Part shown: in pieces, positions 31,568 to 39,604 of the stretch
Position numbering within the stretch: the stretch's first letter is position 1
How the letters are laid out: the number at the start of each line of letters is the position of its first letter
Assembly: GCA_016124455.1 (NCBI GenBank)
Contig: WGNQ01000008.1
Location: 179,457-243,456 of the forward strand
Direction of reading: 5' to 3'
Length of the DNA stretch: 64,000 bases
From: Sideroxydans sp.
GTDB taxonomy: Bacteria > Pseudomonadota > Gammaproteobacteria > Burkholderiales > Gallionellaceae
The notes under the pieces: generated by a model
The model's input: only the letters and a program-made list of their open reading frames with translations
Database searches by the model: none
Told to the model about the DNA's origin: nothing
Translations under genes and position numbers: made by a program

Positions 31568-32691
31568 ATCTTGAGCCAGTTGAATACGACCGAAAATAGC
31601 GCATCGGCGACGATGACCAGGAAGATCGACTGCACCACGCTGACCGTAGTCTGGCGGCCCACACTGTCGGCACTGCCGCTGACCTGCAGGCCCTGGAAGC
31701 AGCCGACCAGCGCGATGATGGCGGCGAATACCGGCGCCTTGGCGACGCCGGTCAGGAACGAGGACAGGCTGATCGCATCGCCGAGGCGGTTGATGAATAC
31801 ATCGAAGCTCACGTCGAGTTTGGAGCGTGCCATCAGCATGCCGCCGAGCAGGCCGGTGACATCGCAGTACACCGTGAGCAGCGGCAGCGCGATGATCAGC
31901 GCGATCATCTTGGGCAGCACCAGCAACTCCTGGGTGCCGATACCTATGGTGCGCAGCGCATCGATTTCCTCGGTGACTTTCATGGTGCCGATTTGTGCGG
32001 CATAGGCGGAGCCGGAGCGTCCGGCGACGATGATCGCCGTGAGCAGCGGTGCGAGTTCGCGCAGCATGGACAGGCCGACCAGGTCGGCGATGAAGATGTT
32101 GGCGCCGAAGCGTTGCAGCTGGTCGGCTCCCTGATACGCGATCACGATGCCCATCAGGAACGAAAGCAGGCCGGTGATCGGCAGTGCCTCGAAGCCCGCG
32201 GTCTGCAGGTTGCGCAGGATAGGGCGCCAGCGGATGCGGTGCGGCTGCAGGACGGAGCGCAGCAGGGCAACTGCGCTTTCGCCGACAAAGGCCAGCATGT
32301 CGAACAGGCCGTGCATGCCGTGCCATGCCCAGTGGCCGATGCCGGCCAGTACGCCGGGAGCGGCGGCAGCGGCAGGCCGGGATGTGGTGGCGCGTGCCGC
32401 TACCAGTTGCAGCAGGGCGCCGAACTCCGGCCGCAGGCCGCGGGTCTGCACGTTGCGACCCTGCCGTTCGAGCAGGCGCACGGTGCGGTGCAGCACCCAG
32501 GCTCCGGAGGTGTCGAACGAAGAGATGGCGGAGCAGTCGATCACCAGGTCGTTGCCGGCAGGCCACGGGAAAGCGGGCAGGCGCTGCTCCAGCCGGGCGA
32601 TTCCGCGCACGGTCCAGGCACCGGAACAGCGTACTGCACCGTCCGCAGCATCTATTTCAGCCATCGATTGCACAATTTTCTCGGCTGCCAT
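31564..32691 (-). CDS. MlaE-family permease with N-terminal STAS domain
   Basis: Inner-membrane permease of the MCE system, 375 residues. Residues 1-110 form a STAS-like (MlaB-type) domain, with LVIDCSAISSFDTSGAWVLHR as its core. Residues 130-375 are the MlaE permease with five or so helices and the coupling segment RELAPLLTAIIVAGRSGSAYAAQIGTM. In E. coli these are separate proteins (MlaB, MlaE); here they are joined. First gene of the four-gene operon; no mlaC is nearby. The 116 bases upstream contain no clear promoter. Confidence 0.9.
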   Translation of the reverse strand: MAAEKIVQSMAEIDAADGAVRCSGAWTVRGIARLEQRLPAFPWPAGNDLVIDCSAISSFDTSGAWVLHRTVRLLERQGRNVQTRGLRPEFGALLQLVAARATTSRPAAAAAPGVLAGIGHWAWHGMHGLFDMLAFVGESAVALLRSVLQPHRIRWRPILRNLQTAGFEALPITGLLSFLMGIVIAYQGADQLQRFGANIFIADLVGLSMLRELAPLLTAIIVAGRSGSAYAAQIGTMKVTEEIDALRTIGIGTQELLVLPKMIALIIALPLLTVYCDVTGLLGGMLMARSKLDVSFDVFINRLGDAISLSSFLTGVAKAPVFAAIIALVGCFQGLQVSGSADSVGRQTTVSVVQSIFLVIVADALFSVVFNWLKI

Positions 32692-32807
32692 TGGTCAGGT
32701 TCCTGCGGTCGAAAAGTCCATCCTGTGTGCTGCTGCAAATATGTTGCGAGTTTACTGCATTGCCTGCGCTTTCCGTTTACCCGATTTGCGGGCCGGATGT
32801 TGTCGCG

Positions 32808-33839
32808 CTAGGGTGCCGGGTTGTTGTAGCGCGCATGGATTTCATCTATTGCCTGCAGCGTATCCCGGCCGAGCACAAGCGGCGTCAGGCTTTCCTTGAG
32901 CTGCTGCATAGTGGTTGCGCCGATGATGGTGCTGGTGGCGAAAGGGCGGCTGCGCACGAAAGCGAGCGCCATCGCGGCGGGGGACAGGCCATGTTCCCGC
33001 GCAAGCCTGGCATAGGCCGCCACCGCCTCCGGCACGTTGGGCTTGTGGTAGCGCTGGCCGAAATTCGGGAACAGCGTCATCCGGCCCGCTGCCTGCGCAT
33101 CGTCGGCATACTTGCCGGACAGCAGCCCGAAAGCCAGCGGGCTGTACACCAGCAGGCCGACCTGCTCGCGGTAGCACATTTCGTGCAGTCCCAGCTCGAA
33201 GGTGCGGCTGATCAGGTTGTATGGATTCTGCACCGAGACGACGCGCTGCAGCCCGAGTTGTTGCGCGACCTTGAGGAACTCGGCGATACCCCACGGCGTT
33301 TCATTGCTCAGCCCGATGTGGCGTACCTTGCCGCTTTGCACGAGTTCGCTCAGCACCGTCAGCTGTTCCGCGACGGGCGTCGATGGCCGCTCGCGTTCGG
33401 GTTCAAAAGTGCTGCGCCCGAACATCGGCACGTTGCGATCCGGCCAGTGGATCTGGTACAGGTCGACATAGTCGGTCTGCAGCCGTTGCAGGCTGCCCTC
33501 GATCGCGGCCGTGATGTTGGCGCGGTCGATCGCCTGCGGGCCGTTCCTGATCCAGTCGAAACCGCGTGCCGGTCCGGTCACCTTGGTGGCGATAATGAAC
33601 TTGTCGCGCGGTTGCCGCTTGAGCCAGTGGCCGACATATTCCTCGGTGCGTCCCTGGGTTTCCGGCCTGCCGGGTACCGGATACATCTCCGCGGTGTCGA
33701 TGAAATTGACGCCTTGTGCCACCGCATAGTCGAGCTGGGCACAGGCTTCGTCCAGCGTGTTCTGCTCGCCGAAGGTCATGGTCCCGAGGGCGGTTTCGGA
33801 AACGCTGAGGTTGCTGCTGCCAAGCGGGTTGTATTTCAT
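32808..33839 (-). CDS. Aldo/keto reductase (Tas-like)
   Basis: Predicted NADPH-dependent oxidoreductase with a TIM-barrel fold, 343 residues. The catalytic tetrad is visible: Asp and Tyr in FIDTAEMYP, Lys in IIATKVTG, and His in DLYQIHWPDRN. The insertion PVPGRPETQGRTEE is characteristic of the E. coli Tas subgroup. The cofactor region is SIIGATTM-like near the C-terminus (STIIGATTMQQL). It lies 15 bases after the MscS-type gene and is probably co-transcribed. Physiological substrate unknown. Confidence 0.9.
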   Translation of the reverse strand: MKYNPLGSSNLSVSETALGTMTFGEQNTLDEACAQLDYAVAQGVNFIDTAEMYPVPGRPETQGRTEEYVGHWLKRQPRDKFIIATKVTGPARGFDWIRNGPQAIDRANITAAIEGSLQRLQTDYVDLYQIHWPDRNVPMFGRSTFEPERERPSTPVAEQLTVLSELVQSGKVRHIGLSNETPWGIAEFLKVAQQLGLQRVVSVQNPYNLISRTFELGLHEMCYREQVGLLVYSPLAFGLLSGKYADDAQAAGRMTLFPNFGQRYHKPNVPEAVAAYARLAREHGLSPAAMALAFVRSRPFATSTIIGATTMQQLKESLTPLVLGRDTLQAIDEIHARYNNPAP

Positions 33840-33853
33840 GCGTCACTCCAGGT

Positions 33854-34738
33854 TCATTTCTCGACGGATACCTTGATGCTGGAATTCTTGAGGTACAGGT
33901 CGCGCTGCGGGAACGGAATCTCGATGTTGCGCTTGCGCAGTTCGGTTTCCAGCGCCCACATGTAACTCGTGCGCGTGCTGTTGGGGCGCCCCAGCGAATC
34001 CTTGCCGATCCAGACCACCAGCTCGAATTCGAGCCCGTTGTCGCCCATGTTGACCAGCCACACGTCAGGCTTGCGTTCCTCGGTATTGAGCGTGCCGGGC
34101 AGTCCAATGGCGGCAGCGATGCCGGCTTCCCGCACCAGCTCCTTGTCGGTGCCGTAGGCCACGCTGAACGGCATGTGCAGTCGGCGGACCGCTTCGCCGT
34201 AGGTCCAGTTGACCACGCGCCCGCTGATGAATTCGGAATTGGGCACCAGGATGTCCATCAGGTCGGAAGTGGTGATGCGGGTATAGCGCAGGTTGATCTC
34301 GGTGACCTTGCCGGTGACGCCGGATTGCAGGTCGACGACGTCGCCCACCTTGATGGTCTTGTCGAACAGGATGATGATGCCGGAAACGAAATTATTGAGG
34401 ATATTCTGCAGGCCGAAACCGAGGCCCAGGCCGAGCGCACCGCCGAGGAAAGCGAAGCTGGCAAGTTCGAAGCCGAGGTAATTCAGGCCGATGATGGTGC
34501 CGATTATCCACACCAGGTAGGAGCTGATGCGGCTCAGCAGGTAGACGCCGGGGTCGGTTTCCTCCTCGGCCAGCCGCATGATGGCGCGGCGCACCAGTGC
34601 CGACAGGTGCCAGACCAGTACGGCGATGAATACCAGGCCGGCCAGCCGCAGCAGCGTGATGTGGGTATTGCCGATGCTGAACAGGGTTTCCCTGGAGAAT
34701 CCCAGCGTATCGTTCCAGAGGTTATGCAGGAAATTCAA
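33854..34738 (-). CDS. MscS-family mechanosensitive channel
   Basis: Inner-membrane channel expected to release solutes on hypo-osmotic shock. The 294-residue product has three transmembrane segments (about 26-48, 68-85 and 92-118). The last is the glycine/alanine-rich pore helix, running from GGALGLGLGFGLQ to FVSGIIILF. The beta domain follows with VGDVVDLQSGVTGKV and ILVPNSEFISGRVVNWT. The start is TTG 34738, supported by GAAGGA six bases upstream; there is no ATG near. It precedes the aldo/keto reductase. Confidence 0.9.
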   Translation of the reverse strand: MNFLHNLWNDTLGFSRETLFSIGNTHITLLRLAGLVFIAVLVWHLSALVRRAIMRLAEEETDPGVYLLSRISSYLVWIIGTIIGLNYLGFELASFAFLGGALGLGLGFGLQNILNNFVSGIIILFDKTIKVGDVVDLQSGVTGKVTEINLRYTRITTSDLMDILVPNSEFISGRVVNWTYGEAVRRLHMPFSVAYGTDKELVREAGIAAAIGLPGTLNTEERKPDVWLVNMGDNGLEFELVVWIGKDSLGRPNSTRTSYMWALETELRKRNIEIPFPQRDLYLKNSSIKVSVEK

Positions 34739-34799
34739 TTGGTATCCTTCGTTGTGTGCCGCCGCGGCCTGTAGCTGTCCCGCCGCTAGCGAAAGTCGC

Positions 34800-34805
34800 T
34801 ATAAT
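34800..34805 (+). promoter_or_regulatory. Candidate -10 box for surE
   Basis: TATAAT at 34800-34805 with a GCACGCC discriminator, about 35 bases before surE in the 108-base divergent gap to the MscS gene. No convincing -35 hexamer is visible at the right distance. Confidence 0.5.
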
Positions 34806-34846
34806 GCACGCCGATTATCACCGATTCACACTATTCATTCCATACG

Positions 34847-35590
34847 ATGCGCATTCTGCTCAGCAACGATGATGGTTATTTCGCCCCCGGCCTGGCCTGC
34901 CTGGCAGGGGCGCTTGCGGCCATCGCCGACATTGTCGTGGTGGCGCCGGAGCGCAACCGCAGCGGCGCCAGCAATTCGCTGACGCTGGATCGCCCGCTGA
35001 TGCTGCGCCAGGCGCAGAACGGTTTCCATTACGTCAACGGCACGCCTACCGACTGCGTGCACCTGGCCGTGACCGGCATGCTCGATACGCAGCCGGATAT
35101 GGTGATTTCCGGCATCAATTCCGGCGCCAACATGGGCGACGATACCATTTACTCCGGTACCGTGGCCGCCGCCACCGAAGGTTTCCTGCTCGGCATCCCG
35201 GCCATCGCGGTATCGCTGGCCGGCAGCGAACTGCTGCATTACCGGACCGCGGCACAGGTGGTGGTCGAGCTCGTGCAGCGCTTCGGGAAAAACACCCATG
35301 CCCGTCCCTGGTTGCTCAACGTCAACGTGCCGGACATTCCGTCCGGGCAATTGCAGGGCATGGAGGTGACGCGCCTCGGTAAACGCCACAAGGCCGAACC
35401 GGTGGTGAAGGCCGCCAACCCGCACGGCGAAACCGTGTACTGGGTGGGTGCGGCAGGCCAGGCGCAGGATGCGGGCGAGGGTACGGATTTCCATGCTGTC
35501 GCCAACCGCCGCGCATCGATTACCCCGCTGCAGGTCGACCTCACCCAGTACAACCAGCTCGACGCCGTGCGCGATTGGATGTCCGCATGA
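34847..35590 (+). CDS. surE: 5'/3'-nucleotidase SurE
   Basis: Metal-dependent survival-protein nucleotidase acting on nucleoside monophosphates. The 247-residue product opens with the metal-binding [15 protein letters not shown] and has [16 protein letters not shown] and [16 protein letters not shown]. The last four bases overlap pcm (ATGA). Standard surE-pcm-nlpD order follows. Confidence 0.97.
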   Translation: MRILLSNDDGYFAPGLACLAGALAAIADIVVVAPERNRSGASNSLTLDRPLMLRQAQNGFHYVNGTPTDCVHLAVTGMLDTQPDMVISGINSGANMGDDTIYSGTVAAATEGFLLGIPAIAVSLAGSELLHYRTAAQVVVELVQRFGKNTHARPWLLNVNVPDIPSGQLQGMEVTRLGKRHKAEPVVKAANPHGETVYWVGAAGQAQDAGEGTDFHAVANRRASITPLQVDLTQYNQLDAVRDWMSA

Positions 35591-36243
35591 ACATGCGCTA
35601 TACCGGCATCGGCATGACGTCCCAGCGTACGCGCGGGCGCATGATCGAGCGCCTGCGCGACAAGGGCATCAAGGACGAGGTGGTGCTGGCTGCGATGAAC
35701 AGCGTGCCGCGCCATATCTTCGTGGACGAGGCGCTTGGTAGCCGCGCTTACGACGATGTGTCGCTGCCGCTCGGTTTCGGCCAGACCATTTCGCAGCCCT
35801 GGATCGTGGCGCGCATGATTGAGATCATGCGCGCGGGCAAGACGCTCAACCGCGTACTTGAGGTCGGCACCGGCTGCGGCTACCAGGCCGCGGTGCTGGC
35901 GCAGCTGGCGCGCGAAGTTTATTCGGTGGAGCGGGTACAGCCGCTGTTCGAGCGCGCCACGCGCTGCCTCAAGGAATTGCAGTACGAGAACGTCACCCTG
36001 CGCTATGCCGACGGCGGCATGGGCATGCCGGAAAAAGCGCCGTTCGACGGCATCATCATGGCCGCGGCGGCGACCCATGTGCCGCCCGCATTGCTGGAGC
36101 AGCTCGCGGTGGGTGGTAGAATGGTGCTGCCGCTGGGTGCGCAGGAACAGGAATTGTGCCTGATCGAGCGCGATGCGCAGGGTTTTCACGAGACCCGCCT
36201 GGAAGCCGTAAAGTTCGTACCGTTGCTGATGGGAAAAGCATGA
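35587..36243 (+). CDS. pcm: Protein-L-isoaspartate O-methyltransferase
   Basis: Repairs damaged aspartyl residues by methylating L-isoaspartate with SAM. The 218-residue product has the SAM-binding [16 protein letters not shown] near residue 80 and the upstream family segment [20 protein letters not shown] use ATG 35587, overlapping the surE stop; a TTG four codons upstream is possible. Confidence 0.96.
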   Translation: MNMRYTGIGMTSQRTRGRMIERLRDKGIKDEVVLAAMNSVPRHIFVDEALGSRAYDDVSLPLGFGQTISQPWIVARMIEIMRAGKTLNRVLEVGTGCGYQAAVLAQLAREVYSVERVQPLFERATRCLKELQYENVTLRYADGGMGMPEKAPFDGIIMAAAATHVPPALLEQLAVGGRMVLPLGAQEQELCLIERDAQGFHETRLEAVKFVPLLMGKA

Positions 36244-37169
36244 CAAGAAATTCGCATACATTACATTTGCTGGGCGCGGCGCTGGTCGCCATGGCGCTGG
36301 CCGGCTGCGCTTCCTCTTCCGGCCGCGCGCCGGTGGTCGATATCGGCGTTGCGCCCGGTAGCGGCAGCGCACGGTCGGAGAAACCCACGGTGGTGGCCGA
36401 AGTGGTGGGCCGCCGTGCGGCGGCATCCGGCGCACAGGATATCTATGTGGTGCAGAAGGGCGACACGCTGTACAGCATCGCCTTCAGCTACGGCGTGGAT
36501 TATCACGAACTCGCCGAAGACAACAACATCGACGATCCCTCGGCAATCCAGGTCGGCCAGCAGTTGCGCGTGCCCGGCGCCGGCGGCACTGCCGTTGCGC
36601 GGCCCGCGCCGGCAGCCGTCATTGCGCGGCCGATGATCGTCGATCAGCCTAAAGTTGCCAAGCTGCCCTATTCGGAGCAGGCCGTGGCGCAGATCGAGAA
36701 GATGCAGCAGCAACAGGCCGCGGTCGTTGCGAAAGCCGAGCCTGCACCGGCACCCCAGCCCGTCAAGTTCAAGGAAGAACCGGTCAGCAACGGCAGCGTG
36801 GCCTGGGGCATGCCGGCCAACGGCAAGGTGATCGCAAGCTTTTCCGAGAGCGCCAACCGCAAGGGCATCGACATTGCCGGCAAGCTCGGCCAGCCGGTGT
36901 TCGCCAGTGCGGGCGGCAAGGTGGTGTACAGCGGCAGCGGCCTGCGAGGCTACGGCAAGCTGGTCATCGTCAAACACAACACCACTTACCTCAGCGCCTA
37001 CGCGCATAACAGCCGGATACTCGTGAAAGAAGGGCAGACCGTCGCCCGCGGCCAGAAGATCGCCGAGATGGGCAACACCGACAGCGACCGCATCGCGCTG
37101 CACTTCGAAATCCGCAAGCTGGGCAAACCGGTCGACCCGGCGCAATACCTCAACCTGCCCAAGTCTTGA
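36240..37169 (+). CDS. nlpD: NlpD-like lipoprotein (LysM plus degenerate M23 domain)
   Basis: Outer-membrane lipoprotein expected to activate a cell-division amidase rather than cut peptidoglycan itself. The 309-residue product has a signal peptide ending at lipobox ALAGC (about residue 21). A LysM domain (about 64-110, [19 protein letters not shown]) and a C-terminal LytM/M23 domain (about 205-305) follow. Zinc ligands are missing: the HxxxD segment reads NRKGIDIAG and the HxH segment reads IALHFEIR, with alanine in place of the first His. That is the NlpD/EnvC pattern. ATG 36240 overlaps the pcm stop. rpoS, the usual next gene, is absent. Confidence 0.93.
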   Translation: MTRNSHTLHLLGAALVAMALAGCASSSGRAPVVDIGVAPGSGSARSEKPTVVAEVVGRRAAASGAQDIYVVQKGDTLYSIAFSYGVDYHELAEDNNIDDPSAIQVGQQLRVPGAGGTAVARPAPAAVIARPMIVDQPKVAKLPYSEQAVAQIEKMQQQQAAVVAKAEPAPAPQPVKFKEEPVSNGSVAWGMPANGKVIASFSESANRKGIDIAGKLGQPVFASAGGKVVYSGSGLRGYGKLVIVKHNTTYLSAYAHNSRILVKEGQTVARGQKIAEMGNTDSDRIALHFEIRKLGKPVDPAQYLNLPKS

Positions 37170-38023
37170 GTGACGACACGCTCAGGGTAACCGACCACAG
37201 CCGCGACAGCGCCGGATTGCGCTACGTTTATCCGGTCATCTCGCGGCGCGCGGGCGGCGTTTCCGTCGGCATCAACCTCAACACCAACGACGCCTGCAAC
37301 TGGCGCTGCATCTACTGCCAGGTGCCCAACCTTAAGCGAGGCACCGCGCCGCCGGTGGATATGACGCTGCTCGAAAAAGAACTGCGGGGCTTCCTGCATG
37401 AACTGCTGCACGGCGACTTCATGCAGACGCGAGTGCCCGAAGGTGCGCGCCGCATCAACGACATCGCGCTCTCCGGCAATGGCGAACCGACCAGCGCCGA
37501 CAGCTTCGCCGAAGTCATCGATCTGGTGTGCAGACTCAGGCAGGAGTTGCAGCTGCCGCAGGAAATCAAGCTGGTGCTCATCACCAACGGCAGCCTGCTG
37601 TACCGCGACAACGTACAGCAGGGTTTGCGCCGTATGGCGCAGCATAATGGCGAAGTCTGGTTCAAGCTCGACCGTGCCAGCGAAGCAGGCATGCAGCAGG
37701 TCAACGACACGCGCACTGCGCTCGACAAGGTGCGCACCAATCTCGCTACCGCCATCGCCTGCTGTCCCGACACCTGGCTACAAACCTGCTGGTTTGCACT
37801 GGATGGCGCAGCTCCCTCGCAACAGGACGAAGACGACTATGTGAATTTCCTCGAGTTGCTGCTTGCGGACGGCATCCGGCCACAGGGCGTGCTGCTCTAC
37901 ACGTTGGCGCGCCCCTCGCTGCAGCCGGAGGCGCCGCGGTTGGTCGCACTGTCGCACGATGCGCTTGAGAGGTTTGCTGTGCGTATCCGTGCACTTGGCC
38001 TTGTGGTCAAGATTGCGGATTAG
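37166..38023 (+). CDS. Radical SAM protein
   Basis: Predicted [4Fe-4S]/SAM enzyme of 285 residues. The cluster motif is Cys44, Cys48 and Cys51 (CNWRCIYC), followed by DIALSGNGEPTSA, the glycine/glutamate SAM-contact motif, and ITNGSLLY. Overall it resembles the small elongator-like or wyosine-type radical SAM proteins often annotated only as radical SAM. The start is TTG 37166, overlapping the nlpD stop (TTGA), so it is translationally coupled to nlpD. Reaction unknown. Confidence 0.85.
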   Translation: MSDDTLRVTDHSRDSAGLRYVYPVISRRAGGVSVGINLNTNDACNWRCIYCQVPNLKRGTAPPVDMTLLEKELRGFLHELLHGDFMQTRVPEGARRINDIALSGNGEPTSADSFAEVIDLVCRLRQELQLPQEIKLVLITNGSLLYRDNVQQGLRRMAQHNGEVWFKLDRASEAGMQQVNDTRTALDKVRTNLATAIACCPDTWLQTCWFALDGAAPSQQDEDDYVNFLELLLADGIRPQGVLLYTLARPSLQPEAPRLVALSHDALERFAVRIRALGLVVKIAD

Positions 38024-38029
38024 GGGAAG

Positions 38030-38065
38030 CAAAACCGCCGGTGATTGACCGGCAGTTTTGTTTTT
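38030..38065 (+). terminator. Rho-independent terminator after the surE operon
   Basis: CAAAACCGCCGGT (38030-38042) pairs with ACCGGCAGTTTTG (38048-38060), one mismatch, then TTTTT. A second hairpin, GGAAGCTGC/GCAGCTTCC at 38080-38101, lies just beyond and abuts the convergent speE stop. Confidence 0.85.
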
Positions 38066-38109
38066 GAATGGTTCGGGAAGGAAGCTGCGGTAGCAGCTTC
38101 CCGATTCAG

Positions 38110-38964
38110 TTACTTCTCTACCAGCTGCCGTACAAAATTCGGCAATGCAAATATCCCGCGGTGCGTTGCGCCATTGTAGAACTGCAGATGCTGCAGCTTG
38201 CGTTCGGCGATGCGCTGTTCGACCTGTTCCTCGCTGAGACTCAGCGGATCAAGGCTGTCCGAGGCGCAGGCGAAGCCCCATTGCGCGCCGTAGAGCGGCA
38301 CGGTGACGAGGTAGGGGCGCACGATGGCGAACACTTGTCCCAGGCTGGAAGTGATTGCCTGTGCCCGTTCGGGGTGGAATACCGGGGCGCCGAGATGCAT
38401 GGCCAGTGCGCCGCCGGGGTTGAGCGCGTTACGGCATGCTTCGAAGAATTCGCGCTGGTAGAGCGCAGCGGCTTCGCCGACCGGGTCGGTCAGGTCGAGG
38501 ATGACGAGGTCGAAGCGCTCCTGCGTTTTGCGCACGAATGCGGCACTGTCGCCGATGTGCAGCTCGCAGCGCGGGTCGTCCATCGCGCCGCGGTGGATGC
38601 TGGCCAGATGTCGTTTCGAGACTTCGACCACGGCCGGGTCGAGTTCGGCCAGTAGGACCTTCTCGACGCCGGGATGCTTGAGGATTTCTTCGCAGGCGCC
38701 GCCGTCGCCGCCGCCGATCACCAGCACGCGGCGCAGGGCGGGATGGGCGATGGCCGCCGGATGCACGATGTTCTCGTGGTAGAAGAACTCGTCCTTTTCC
38801 GAGGTCATGAAGCAGTCGTCGAGGCGCAGCAGCTTGCCGAAGCGCGGTGAGTCGTAGATGCGCACGCGCTGATAGTCGGACTGGAAATCCAGCAGCGGCT
38901 GCGACGTGCGGAAACAGTATCCGCTGTCGTCGGTCAGCCACTCGGTCAGGATTTCGTCGCTCAT
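38110..38964 (-). CDS. speE: Spermidine synthase (polyamine aminopropyltransferase)
   Basis: Transfers an aminopropyl group from decarboxylated SAM to putrescine. The 284-residue product shows YHENIVHPA, the dcSAM-binding VLVIGGGDGGACEEILKH and LAELDPAVVEV. The catalytic-loop region reads VILDLTDPVGEA, where relatives usually have D-S/C-T-D-P. The start ATG 38964 overlaps the speD stop (ATGA); the longer open frame belongs to the shadow of speD. Confidence 0.93.
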   Translation of the reverse strand: MSDEILTEWLTDDSGYCFRTSQPLLDFQSDYQRVRIYDSPRFGKLLRLDDCFMTSEKDEFFYHENIVHPAAIAHPALRRVLVIGGGDGGACEEILKHPGVEKVLLAELDPAVVEVSKRHLASIHRGAMDDPRCELHIGDSAAFVRKTQERFDLVILDLTDPVGEAAALYQREFFEACRNALNPGGALAMHLGAPVFHPERAQAITSSLGQVFAIVRPYLVTVPLYGAQWGFACASDSLDPLSLSEEQVEQRIAERKLQHLQFYNGATHRGIFALPNFVRQLVEK

Positions 38965-39362
38965 ACTTCCCCTCGTTGCACACCCTTGGTCTTGGCATCG
39001 GCAGGCGAGAACAGCTGGAGGATGCCGTCGAATACCTGCTGTGCCTTGGCGGAATTGTCCATGTTGTAGTTGCAGACGTAAACATCGACGGTGACGCTGC
39101 AATACTCGGGCCAGGTGTGGATCGCGACATGGGATTCGGCGAGTAGCACGCATCCGGTGACGCCGGCCCCGTCGAAGGGGTAGAACGAATTGCCGACGAC
39201 CTGCAGTCCCGCGCGCTTGCACAGCTCGATACAGGCCGATTTCAGCAGCTCGGCATCGACCATCAGGTCTGTGCCGGTCTGGCACTGGTACAGGTCGCCG
39301 ATCAGGTGTAATCCTTCAGCGCCGACCACGTTGTTTACTTCTTTACTGGAACAAACATTCAT
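38961..39362 (-). CDS. speD: S-adenosylmethionine decarboxylase proenzyme
   Basis: Self-processing pyruvoyl enzyme supplying the aminopropyl donor for SpeE. With start ATG 39362 (MNVCSSKEV, with GAGG eight bases upstream) the product has 133 residues. The cleavage bond is Glu76-Ser77 in LLAESHVAIHTWPE. The processing His82 and catalytic Cys97 have the spacing I recall for the short SpeD class. Longer in-frame starts at 39440 and 39383 lack homology. Divergent from ovoA across 242 AT-rich bases, in which I see no clean promoter pair. Confidence 0.92.
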   Translation of the reverse strand: MNVCSSKEVNNVVGAEGLHLIGDLYQCQTGTDLMVDAELLKSACIELCKRAGLQVVGNSFYPFDGAGVTGCVLLAESHVAIHTWPEYCSVTVDVYVCNYNMDNSAKAQQVFDGILQLFSPADAKTKGVQRGEV

Positions 39363-39604
39363 CCATTGCACCTCGCATTTCATTTGTGTTGGGGGTGATT
39401 TCCCGGCATTTACATTTCTTAAAATATTTAATTCTAACATTATTGACGCAGAAGGCCGTTACAGTGCGTCTGGAGATGAGTTTTTGGTGGCGGTTTTTAT
39501 GTCATAAATTCGAGCCTGGCATCACGGTGGATGAAAATTGACGCATCCTGTCATGCCTACCATAATCGCGGCTCCCATTGCATTGCAGAGAAGAGCACAC
39601 AACC

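Noticed and set aside
31568..32566. Upstream extension of the MlaF-like ATPase frame to 600 codons
   Set aside because: The extra 333 codons lie out of frame inside the MlaE permease gene and are Arg/Pro/His-rich. The ATPase homology begins just after ATG 31567, which overlaps the permease stop in the normal ATGA way.
38080..38101. Second hairpin GGAAGCTGC/GCAGCTTCC as the speE terminator
   Set aside because: It pairs well, but no T-run follows on the minus strand, so I mention it only with the neighbouring terminator.
38535..38620. Unusual catalytic-loop sequence DLTDP in SpeE as loss of function
   Set aside because: The residue between Asp and Thr-Asp-Pro varies in the family, all other boxes are intact and speD is coupled to it, so inactivity is not supported.
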